The notes under the pieces were generated by a model. It did not search any database and was not told the DNA's origin. It saw only the letters and a program-made list of their open reading frames with translations. A DNA stretch of 64,000 nt from Dactylonectria macrodidyma (taxonomy: Eukaryota > Ascomycota > Sordariomycetes > Hypocreales > Nectriaceae), in NCBI GenBank assembly GCA_020744425.1, contig JAGMUV010000023.1, forward strand, positions 1,149,915 to 1,213,914. Reading direction: 5' to 3'. Shown one piece after another: positions 45,158 to 55,433 of the stretch. The position numbers and the translations under genes were made by a program. Positions within the stretch are counted from its first letter, which is position 1; each line of letters starts with the position of its first letter.

Positions 45158-47960
45158 TATTAATAGCTCTTATTCAGTATATTATTATATTAACCTAAGT
45201 AATACTCTATACTATTAGTATATTTAAAATAAACCGAACTCTTATTATTCTAAGTAGTATGCTTATACTCTTAGTATATATAACCCTACTAAGTAATACT
45301 AAAATAGTAATAGAGGTTTAGTAACTTTACGCTCTTATTTAAACTCTATAGTGATAAGTATAGAACTAACTAGCTATAGTAATTACTATAATTATAAATA
45401 ATAACCGCAACCTAGGAGAAATAATTAAGCTACTAAAGCTTAAACTATTTAACGGTTTATTAAGTAATATAATTCTATTTATTACTAGGATGAAGGGATA
45501 CTTCTAATTCTTTTTATAATATCTTATATTATCTAAAGTGCGTTTATTATTTATAAATAACCTAATAATTAAGAATGCTAAAGACTGGTTTAAATTAATT
45601 ATAAAAGACTTCTTAAATAATAATAAAGCAAGCTAAGACTAAGATACTATTAATATCTTTATAGACTAAGAGAATTTTAAAGAAGTAATTAAAGATACTT
45701 TTAGTATAATTAATAAAGAAAGGCAGGTAATAACTAAGATTTATAAGATTAAGTAAATCTAATTTACTACTACTTATACTATTATATTTTAATAAATCGC
45801 TTCTAAATTAGAATAGAATAATAATATATTTATAAAAATCTTTTATTAAAGACTTAAAGAAGAAGTTAAGAATAAGCTATATAAAACTAACTGACCTAAT
45901 ATACTTACTAAGTATATTACTATAGCTATTAAAATTAATGAATAATAGTATAAAAGATGAAAGGAGAAAGCTAAGAATTAATAAAAAGGCTGAAGAAATA
46001 ACTATAATCCGTACTACCTTAAGAACTAAGATAATTAGAAAAATAAAAACTAGGTTAATACTTCTTATAGAACTCGAGCTAGACTTATAGAACTTAGAGC
46101 AGCCTAATAGGACTACTCTAAGGTTAAGTATTAGAATTATAGTAAGATAGAATACTTTAAGAATAAGTATTAGAGCCTTAAGATAAATTAGAAGTATAAG
46201 CCTATACTAAAAAGTAAGAACCTCTGATTTACTAACTATTAGTACTTATTTAAGACCCTTATTATAATTAGAAGCGGCTATTATAGTATGTTTAGTAGAG
46301 TTAGGGAAGATATAATTAACTCTGAGTCTAAACCTAAGACTACTAAATAATAAGATAAAATCGAAGCTAGAAGAGAAGCCTGCTAAAGCGAATAGGTATA
46401 ACGATTAGTAAAGGAAATACTAGAAGAAAAGTAAGCACGCTTAGTATATAAAGGCAAAAGCGCTTGAAGATATTATACTAAGCATAAGGCAGCTAAGGAA
46501 GCTAATAAGTAATAGGACCCTATCTTAAAAGGCTGACTCTTAAAAAACATAGTAAATAGAAAAATCCTTACTATAGTTAAGAAAGGTAATAAATATATAT
46601 AATTTATACTTATTTTAAAAGATAGCGAATTCTATTAATAGAAGGTTAAGGAAGAAATCCTTAATAGATAGCTAAGCTAGGTTAAGATAAACTATAGCTA
46701 AGTAAGAAATGCATTTAGTATAACCTTCTAATTACTTAAGACCCGAACTATATAAATAAATAATAACTATAACTACTGATAAGTCAGCTATATAAAGAAT
46801 GAGTGCTTAGTATTATTTTCTAAGAAAGGCAAATAGATCTAGAATAAGCTCTATAATAATAAAAAACCTAAGTGAAGTAATAAATAATAAAACACTAGTA
46901 TTAATAAGCATTACAAACCTTTATAAGATAGAATTACAGAAGGCAAATAATGCTTAAAGACTTATTGCTTTTTAAATGAACTTAGTTAAGAACTAGAGCT
47001 TATCTTCATACTTACGGATAAATACTTAGATAATAGTAATAATAAATAGGCAGATCCTTACTATAAGGAATATAGAGAGTCCTTAATAGAAGTAAAGGAA
47101 TAGTAAAATATTATAGAAATCGACTTATAAAAAATCCATATATAGATAAGTAATGAAGATCGATACTAGTAAATAGTTAGAGAAAGATAAGAACCTTAAG
47201 CTAAGGAGGACTTTTATATCTATACTTAATTAAAACTTAAAGTATAAAGTAATAAAGAAATACCTTAAGGAGAATTTCTAAATGACCCTTATATTAGAAC
47301 GGATGACCTTTAATATTATAAACTTATATAGATCTTATATTATAATTTATATTATAAAAAGTATATTTATAGTAAATAGAAGAATGATTATTTTCTTATA
47401 TAATTAGAAGATTATTTAATACTTATATTATACCTTTATAATGAAATTAAGGGCTATTGAATGAGGAGCTTTAGACCTATTAATAGGATTGTGATTCTAG
47501 AGTATTTTAATAAGTTTTTCTTCTTAGAGTATATTAAAGGACTAATAAACCTAATATAGTATAATAAAGAAGACTGCTTAATTTATACTTAAGCTAAGAT
47601 TGACTTATAGTATATATAATAAGATAAATAGAAAGACTTAATAGCTGACTATACTAAGTAAATATAAGCATTACTAATAAAAAACGATAAATACTACTTA
47701 TAGAAGAGTAATAGGCGAGTGATAATATAATAAGAAAATCACCTCTATCGAAAGCTCTATGTATAGTATAAATAGTAATAAAATAAAAGATATTTAAGCT
47801 AAAAGTATGAGTTAATAGTATATAACTTACTGCATTAGTAAATAGTGGAGCTAAAGCAGATTATATTAACCTAAGGGTAGTTAATAAGCTAAAGCTACTA
47901 TAGAAGTATAAGAAGGAAGCTTATATATTATATAATCTTAAAAGCAATATATTTAATTAT

Positions 47961-48507
47961 TGTAAAGGCTACAGCAGTGGAAGGAGTGGAAGGAGTGGAA
48001 GGTTATTGGTAGAACTCGGCGATTGTGGGTCAAGGAATTGACCAATCAGGAAAGGGATTGAAGATTCAGAAAGAGCAGGAAAAGACGATTAGAAAGGTAG
48101 TCAGTTTGAAGTGATTGGTTGAGAAATGCATGTATTGATGATAATAATCCATCTGGACTGGCTAGAGAAAAGCCCCAGCTTTATAGAGAGATTGCTGTCC
48201 AGTCACATGTCCAATCTAACAGGGGATTTGGACAATTTGTCATAGTAAAACCGGGTAAGACATGTCCCGAGTTTTAGGACTGTTGGACGTATGTCTGATG
48301 CTTGAACTCTAACCTTATTGAAGGTTCTTATTATAGATGTCTTTTGTAGTTATAATATAAGGAAGATAGGCTTTCTGAGGCATAATATATACCGTTATAA
48401 AGCTAAAAATCAGGAGATTATGAATATGTTATTTATAGTCTTATCTAGTAAGAGCTAAAGGAGATATTTCCTTATCAGTTATATATTTTATATATAAGGA
48501 CTTTACA
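47961..48507 (+). repeat. 547-bp solo LTR, copy A, inside family 2 copy B
   Basis: TGTAAAG..CTTTACA ends, flanked by the 5-bp duplication ATTAT. It contains three copies of GGAAGGAGT near its start. It keeps many CpG and CpA sites while its host is RIP-saturated, so it arrived after the RIP of the host. The uninterrupted site is seen in copy A of family 2 near 1400. Confidence 0.9.
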
Positions 48508-50890
48508 ATTATAAAGATAGATAGATTACTAAAGAACTTAATTATTTAAAGGTTTTTATTAATAGAAAGAATTAAAGTATTACTTTTAATATTATTCTAA
48601 TAAAGTATTATAATATTATGCTTAAGTATCTATAGCTAAGAAAATACAATCTATATATTAACTAAAGAACTAGCTAAGTATTAATTAATAATAATAATAT
48701 ACTCCTTAGTAATAATAAAAGTAATTTAAAAGAAAGAGAATCTCTAATCTTAATTTCTAAAGATAGTAAGGGCAAGATATTGCATAAGGAAATAATAGAT
48801 ACTTTATTACTTCTAATAGAAATATAATATAAATATTAAAAAGGTAAGAAAAATATACTCTAAAGAATGATTAGATGCTTATAATAATAGTTTAAAGAAA
48901 TGAATAAAGACTTTAAGAAATAGAGAAAAGAATGCTAAGAAAATCCTAAAGATAATAAGCTTAAGAACATACTAGTATAATACTGAATTTATGAAAAGCT
49001 CTTTATAAAAGAACTCAAGATAGGACTACTAGAATTCAGTTAATAGGATTATAAAATTATACTAAAAGATAGAGTATTACTTACATTCTATAAGATTTTT
49101 AACCTTAATAAAATATAACTATAAACACTTAAGGAATATATTAAAGATATACTATATAAAGGATATATTAAGATATTAAAGTCCTTAGCTAGCTATCTAG
49201 TTATATTCGTTCTTAAAAAGAATAATAAACTCTAACTTATTATGGATTATTATTGCTTAAATAATATTATACTAAAAGATCGAACCCTATTACTACTTAT
49301 TATAAAGCTTAAGGACTGACTCTATAGAATGAAGTTCTTTATAGTATTAGATCTTAAAAATGCATATAGCTTTATTTATATTAAAGAAGGATATAAATAG
49401 AAAACTGCCTTTAGAATAAAGTTTAGACTATATAAATACTTTATTATGCTTTTTAGACTTATAAATATACTAACTATATTTTAATGAATAATTAATAATA
49501 TACTATAAGAATACTTTAATATATTTATTATATACTATTTAAATAATATTCTTATCTTTTTTAAAATAGAAGAAGAATATACTAAGTATGTCTATAAAGT
49601 ACTATAAGTATTATAAGACTATAGGTTATTAGTTAAACCAGAAAAAAGTCATTTCTATACTCTAAAAGTAGAATTTTTTAAATATATAATCTCTTATAAT
49701 AAGATTAAAATAGATCTAAAGAAAATCACTACAATTAGTAAATAGTTAAAATTAATAAATATTATAGAAGTATAAGCCTTCTTTAGATTCGCTAATTACT
49801 ATTAAAAATTTATTAAAGGGTTTAGTAAATATACTATATTACTTACTAACCTTATATAAAAAAGAGTAAAATTCAAATAAGACACTACTATAAAAAATGC
49901 ATTTAATAAAATTAAAGAGATTATATTAAGTAAACCTATCTTAATAACTTTTAATCCTAAATAAGAAATCGAGTTAAAAATAGACTCTTCAGACTTTATA
50001 TAAAGCGCTTAGATTAGATAATAAGATAATAATAGAATATTACACTCTATTGCCTTCTTCTCTTATAAAATGCATAATATAGAACTTAACTACCCTATTT
50101 ATAATAAAGAATTCTTTATAATTATTAATACTTTTAAAGAATTCTAATACTACTTCTTAAGAAGTAAATATAAGATTAAGGTCTATATAGATTATAAGAA
50201 TATCTTATACTTTACTACTACTTAAGAACTTAGTAGATAATAATTATAGTATGCTAAATACCTTTTAGAATTTAACTATACTATTATCTATTATAAAAGC
50301 TTAGAGAATAAAAGAGCTAATACTATTAGTTAATAATATAACTTTAATAATAGTAAAAGAATAGTTAATAAATAATTCCTATACTTTATACTTAAAGGAT
50401 ACTTAAAATAGAAATTTATTATAAGAGTTTAGAAGGGAATAATACTTTTATAGCTAGAATACTTAGAACTAATCTAAAATGACGGACTAGTACTTTACTG
50501 AATAGACTGGGCTTAAGGGCATACTAGAAAAATCATATATAAGGATGGACTTATTATTATCCTTAATAGTTTCTAATACTAGATAGTGCAAGACTTATAT
50601 ATAGAAGGACTATATAATAGAGATATTAATATACTATACTAATATGTTATAAAAACGTACTAAACCTACGGACTTAATAAAGCGCTCTATAATATAATCA
50701 AAGAATGCCCAAAGTATTACCTACTAAAACAACTACTAGTAGAACACCTAGAAAAGCTAGAAGAACCAGATGACTACTGATTTAACTAAGTTACTAGCAG
50801 CCACCCCTAAAAAAGGCATATTAAGCGAAGTAAAGATAGCAGAATCATTATACTTAATAACATAAAGAATTACCTCGCATAATACTATTA

Positions 50891-51437
50891 TGTAAAGGCT
50901 ACAGCAGTGGAAGGAGTGGAAGGAGTGGAAGGTTATTGGTAGAACTCGGCGATTGTGGGTCAAGGAATTGACCAATCAGGAAAGGGATTGAAGATTCAGA
51001 AAGAGCAGGAAAAGACGATTAGAAAGGTAGTCAGTTTGAAGTGATTGGTTGAGAAATGCATGTATTAATGATAATAATCCTTCTGGACTGGCTAGAGAAA
51101 AGCCCCAGCTTTATAGAGAGATTGCTGTCCAGTCACATGTCCAATCTAACAGGGGATTTGGACAATTTGTCATAGTAAAACCGGGTAAGACATGTCCCGA
51201 GTTTTAGGACTGTTGGACGTATGTCTGATGCTTGAACTCTAACCTTATTAAAGGTTCTTATTATAGATGTCTTTTGTAGTTATAATATAAAGAAGATAGG
51301 CTTTCTGAGGCATAATATATACTGTTATAAAGCTAAAAATCAGGAGATTATGAATATGTTATTTATAGTCTTATCTAGTAAGAGCTAAAGGAGATATTTC
51401 CTTATCAGTTATATTTTTTATATATAAGGACTTTACA
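50891..51437 (+). repeat. 547-bp solo LTR, copy B, inside family 2 copy B
   Basis: Same length and ends as the element at 47961, flanked by TATTA on both sides. Differences from copy A are few and mainly G-to-A or C-to-T, several of them in CpA context on one strand. The empty site is represented in family 2 copy A near 3780. Confidence 0.9.
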
Positions 51438-52447
51438 TATTATAACTAAGTACATAATAGCACGCTTACCCGAACTACTATGTAAATAGAGGAATTCTAT
51501 AAAATAGAAAATATATACAGAACTATAAGGGACTTAATAGTATAATGCTCTAAATGCCTTAAGAACTAACTATATATCTCTAGAATAATTACTATAATAT
51601 AACACTTAGTAGAATAAGGAAATCCACTACTTAAACAAATCTAGGAGTATAATGACATACTACTTAAAGAAGAATGAATAAAGAAGTAATAAGTTCTTAA
51701 AGAATTGCAGTATAGACTTATATAAGAAATTTATAAATACTCACTATATAGACATTAGAGAGTCTATAAAACCCTTAATAGAGTTAGAATAACTTACTAA
51801 TTTCCTAAGATAAAGATAGTAATTACTACTATTATTTAATAATATAACCTTTATATAAAAACTAAGGCATAATACTATAAACTATATAAAGAATTATAAC
51901 CCTTATTAATCATAACCTAACTATAAGACTCTATTATAATGGATTTTATTATAAAGCTACTCCTATTAGAGGACTCTACAACTAGAACCCTCTATAATAG
52001 CATTCTTATTATTATAAATAGACTTATGAAATTTTCTTATTTTATACTCTATTAGGAATTAATAAATATAGAGCAGTTTGCTTATATCTTTCTAAGAAAT
52101 ATTATTAGTACTTATAGGCTACTTTTAGAAATTCTTTCTAATAGAGGACCCCTATTTACTTCTAAGTTTTAGTAAGTACTAATAGACTATTTAGGATTAA
52201 ACTACTAACTCTTTACAGCTTTCTAACTATAGACTGATAGTTAGATAGAATAAATGAATTAAATACTAGAATAATACTTCTAATACTATATTAATTATAA
52301 ATAAAACGATTAGGTTAAGAAGCTACTAACTGCATAGTTGAGCTATAATATAGCTATTTATAAAAGTATGAAGCTTATTCTAGCCTATGCTAATTTTAGA
52401 TTCACTTCTAATGCTTATAATGTCACGACCCGTGCAACGTAGACGCC

Positions 52448-52459
52448 TGACGTCACGTG
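52448..52459 (+). promoter_or_regulatory. Overlapping CRE-like TGACGTCA and E-box CACGTG
   Basis: TGACGTCACGTG combines a palindromic CRE (52448-52455), the site of ATF/CREB-type bZIP factors, with a CACGTG box (52454-52459). It lies about 150 bp upstream of the TATA box, so stress-responsive bZIP control of the retrotransposon is plausible but unproven. The site is duplicated in the 3' LTR. Confidence 0.5.
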
Positions 52460-52604
52460 GCCCCCACAAATTTCTCACCAATTACGAGCGATCACAGCGA
52501 ACTGTGGAGCGATCACCGCGATCACTCCCGTGATCACCGTGATCACTTCTGTGATCACTGCGATCACCCCTGTAACTAAGGTGATCGAACCTCATACTAC
52601 ATAG

Positions 52605-52612
52605 TATATAAA
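52605..52612 (+). promoter_or_regulatory. LTR TATA box
   Basis: TATATAAA in the middle of the 5' LTR; transcription would begin some 30-50 bp downstream, around 52635-52655, which defines the start of the R region. Confidence 0.6.
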
Positions 52613-52858
52613 CCCGAGGAACTGGCTGTCACTAGGACACCAGCTCCTCAGCTATCAATACAACTTGGTTACCTCAATCTACTCTGACTGCTACGCATCA
52701 TCGTACATTGACTATTACCTAACGTAACACTACGACTACCGCTCAGTAAGTGTGACCTAACCGTTCTGCTAACATAGACCCTGGTCTATCCCTTAGGAAC
52801 CCTTTCCGAGCTACCCTATACCACGTACAGGTTAGCCTGGGAACACGACCGTTACACG

Positions 52859-52876
52859 TTGATAGCTCTTGTTCAG
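52859..52876 (+). other. Primer-binding region, probable self-priming
   Basis: TTGATAGCTCTTGTTCAG begins two bases after the LTR. Its first nine bases are the perfect reverse complement of AGCTATCAA at 52650-52658 in the R/U5 part of the LTR. It does not start with TGG, so it does not look like a normal tRNA 3'-end site. The Tf1/sushi branch of chromoviruses is known to prime by folding back its own RNA 5' end. Family 2 has the corresponding RIP-altered pair TTAATAGCT and AGCTATTAA. Confidence 0.6.
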
Positions 52877-52916
52877 ACGGTTACCTTATACGCTGAGCAA
52901 TAACCGACAAGCTGTT

Positions 52917-55433
52917 ATGGCACCCGCAACTCCCACTACCAGCTCTGGCTCCTCCAAGGGCAAGGGACCCGCTACTCAGCGTAGGGCCCAGGACCCAGAC
53001 GGAGACCGAGACATGGACTCGTCCGGAGACGAGGATGAAGAGATCATCGCACTTCGTGCTGAGAACCAACGCCTCAGCAACGAAATGATCAACATGTCTA
53101 AGCTGAACCACGAAGCGCACGAGCACTACGAAGCGCAGTTCGCGGCTCTTCGAACTCAACAGGAGAACCCTGTTCGAGACCCGAACGTCGCAAACACCAT
53201 CGCTGCTCTTGAAGCACGAATCGTGGAGTTGTCTACAGCTCAAACCGCTGCTAGGAACGAACAGCAGCGCCAGGCGGAACAATTCACCGGGTTTAACGCA
53301 CCAGCCCAGCAGGCACGACCTCGTGACGCTGGAGAAACCCTCAAACCGCCAATGCCAACTAAGTTCGACGGTACCCCCAAGGACCTTCGCGAGCACCTCA
53401 CGCAGCTCAAATCATACTTCATGTACTACCCTACCATGTTCGCGAACGAAGAACTGAAGGTCAGACATGCAATGAGCCTGCTCGAAGGAAAGGCCCTACG
53501 CGGACTCGAACCAATCTTGAGAGACTTCGTCGAGAACCCCTACGATAGTCGCCGTGTCGAAACCAAGGAGCTCTTTGGGAACTTCAGACTGTACGAAGAA
53601 AAACTCATCGACACTTACGGCGAATGGGACGAGAAACACGACGCTCTCAAAGCGATCCGGAAACTGGATCAAAAGCGAGCAATGTCGGAATATCTCACGG
53701 AATTTCGATACCACTTGGCCAAGCTCAGTTGGGACGAAGAAACAACAATCGATGAGTTCTACAGAGGAATGAAGGATGAGGTCAAAGACGAAGTGTCCAA
53801 GATCCTGACACTACCCACCACCTTCAACGCTTACGCCAAACTGTGCGTCACCATCGATAATCGACTCTTCGAACGACGAATGGAAAAACGAAACGGCAAC
53901 GCCAGCAGTAGCGGCTGGAGAAAGAAGAACTATGCCAACCAGGGGAAACAACGAACCCCCAACACTTCTTACGGTACTGCAGCAGGACCAATGGAACTCG
54001 GAGCGGTGCAGCAACGTCACCAGCAGGGAAAGAAGACGTTCAAATGCTACAACTGCGACGAACCAGGACACCTTTCACGCGACTGCAAAAAACCAAGGAG
54101 GGAAAAGAAACCATTCAAGCCCATCACCACGCCTACCCGCAACATCAATTCAGTCAAGATGCAAAAGGACGACGAACTCCCAGTCCGATCCATCAACATG
54201 ACCCGAAGCGGCTTCGACGGAACCTTCAACGGCGCAGCCCCACCGTGGGACTGGATGGAAGACCTGAAATACACCGACAACCCCAGAACAAAGGAACTTC
54301 TGGAACCAGGAGCGATCAGGCCAGGCACAAACTCAAACCTGACCGGATGGAAGCAAATACGAGAACAGGAGGAAAAGAATCCTGACAGACGAGAGCACCG
54401 CCTGCGAATAAAGCGAGACAGCTACCACAGGCATAAGGACGAGCATAAGGAGAAAAGGGATCAAAAGAATGGGAAGAAACCTGCCAAGCAATGGACAGCC
54501 ATCCCAGGCACACAAGCCACAGGATACCCACCTATCGCGCCCCGGCCTAACAACGAAAGTCATACCATCGCTATGGTCCGACAACTCAGGGAGAATCCAA
54601 CGCAAATGGAAGATTTCGACGACTTCGAGATCCCAGACCGACAACCCGATCACGAATGGACCGACACGAACAGGCCACAAATGCGACCTGCCATGATGGA
54701 CAGCGGTGCAACACGCAGCTACTTTCCACGACAAGTTAGCGCAGGACGAGACGTACACCAGGCAAGGGAAGCCGGGTACAACATCGAGGACGAAGACATC
54801 CTCGCACCAGCAGACGAATACCCGGAATCCGATGATGACCTTCGAAGCATCACTCCGGAAGAACAAGACGCGCTAGTACGCGTGATGGAAGACGTCCAAA
54901 TCGAACAGTTCGCCAGGGAAACACAGGACCCTACGGAAGAAGCGGACATATACATCCGAGCTCTACATCGGAACGACGGACGAAATCCACGAAACCCAAC
55001 CGAACGACGACTCAGGGGAGACGACCCTCGAGTACACTGGGAACACCGGAAACACAAGGAAATCTCATGGGCTTCGTGCATCTACCAACAATGCACCACG
55101 CACCTCGCGGAGAAGCTCAAGCAAGACTGTTTCCCGGTACGAGTAAATGGTCAACCAGTGATGAAACCCTACGAGGTAGAAGATATGGAAGACTACCGAG
55201 TAAGGAAATGGTACGAAAACCTAGGGATCGCACAACTCATGGAGTACGATGAGGATTACCCTACGAAGTGTCAACACCTCGATGCCAAATTCACCGATTG
55301 CCAACGACCCGAATGCCAGATACATGTATACGACAAGGTCAATGCGTGGCACGAGCACAATCGCAGACCGACATTTCGACCCTCACGAGACGGAACAACG
55401 GAGAATACAAAAAACTCCCGACGCCATCTGTAA
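52917..55433 (+). CDS. Gag polyprotein of the intact chromovirus
   Basis: 838 residues from the ATG at 52917, the first ATG downstream of the LTR in this frame. An N-terminal disordered, acidic part and a short coiled coil (IALRAENQRLSNEMI) lead to a retrotransposon Gag domain at about residues 145-310 (LREHLTQLKSYFMYY; LLEGKALRGLEPIL; MSEYLTEFRYHLAKLSW). A CCHC zinc knuckle, CYNCDEPGHLSRDC, lies at residues 377-390. A long acidic tail of about 440 residues follows, unusually long for Gag, and includes MMDSGATRSYF with a protease-like DSGA at residue 595. The ORF ends 16 bases after the slippery site that gives access to pol. It would form the virus-like particle shell and bind the RNA. Confidence 0.92.
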   Translation: MAPATPTTSSGSSKGKGPATQRRAQDPDGDRDMDSSGDEDEEIIALRAENQRLSNEMINMSKLNHEAHEHYEAQFAALRTQQENPVRDPNVANTIAALEARIVELSTAQTAARNEQQRQAEQFTGFNAPAQQARPRDAGETLKPPMPTKFDGTPKDLREHLTQLKSYFMYYPTMFANEELKVRHAMSLLEGKALRGLEPILRDFVENPYDSRRVETKELFGNFRLYEEKLIDTYGEWDEKHDALKAIRKLDQKRAMSEYLTEFRYHLAKLSWDEETTIDEFYRGMKDEVKDEVSKILTLPTTFNAYAKLCVTIDNRLFERRMEKRNGNASSSGWRKKNYANQGKQRTPNTSYGTAAGPMELGAVQQRHQQGKKTFKCYNCDEPGHLSRDCKKPRREKKPFKPITTPTRNINSVKMQKDDELPVRSINMTRSGFDGTFNGAAPPWDWMEDLKYTDNPRTKELLEPGAIRPGTNSNLTGWKQIREQEEKNPDRREHRLRIKRDSYHRHKDEHKEKRDQKNGKKPAKQWTAIPGTQATGYPPIAPRPNNESHTIAMVRQLRENPTQMEDFDDFEIPDRQPDHEWTDTNRPQMRPAMMDSGATRSYFPRQVSAGRDVHQAREAGYNIEDEDILAPADEYPESDDDLRSITPEEQDALVRVMEDVQIEQFARETQDPTEEADIYIRALHRNDGRNPRNPTERRLRGDDPRVHWEHRKHKEISWASCIYQQCTTHLAEKLKQDCFPVRVNGQPVMKPYEVEDMEDYRVRKWYENLGIAQLMEYDEDYPTKCQHLDAKFTDCQRPECQIHVYDKVNAWHEHNRRPTFRPSRDGTTENTKNSRRHL
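55409..55415 (+). promoter_or_regulatory. -1 ribosomal frameshift slippery heptamer A AAA AAC
   Basis: The gag frame reads AAA at 55410-55412 and AAC at 55413-55415, so the heptamer is in the exact phase X XXY YYZ. A -1 slip moves ribosomes into the pol frame, where the next codon is CTC at 55415. The gag stop is 16 bases downstream (55431-55433). No strong hairpin lies at the usual 5-9 base spacing; a possible nested stem (55453-55491) is about 37 bases away. Confidence 0.8.

Larger units (their letters stand above)
52421..52856 (+). repeat. 5' LTR of the intact element
   Basis: 436 bp, TGTCACGACC to CCGTTACA. It contains a CRE-like/E-box composite (52448-52459), a GATCAC array (52488-52570), a TATA box (52605-52612) and the AGCTATCAA motif (52650-52658) complementary to the sequence just after the LTR. 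Confidence 0.95.

Noticed and set aside
47961..51437. Tandem GGAAGGAGT and repeated 547-bp units as a CRISPR array
   Set aside because: Only two widely spaced units with target duplications and TG..CA ends; this is a fungal LTR-like insertion, not a repeat-spacer array.
52859..52876. tRNA 3'-end primer-binding site
   Set aside because: The site lacks the TGG start required to pair with a CCA tail, and an internal 9-base complement in the LTR explains it better.
54333..54866. 177-residue minus-strand open frame inside gag
   Set aside because: It mirrors codon use of the real gag gene on the other strand, lacks family features and is not kept in relatives. Similar shadow frames throughout gag, pol, the permease and the patatin gene were left out.
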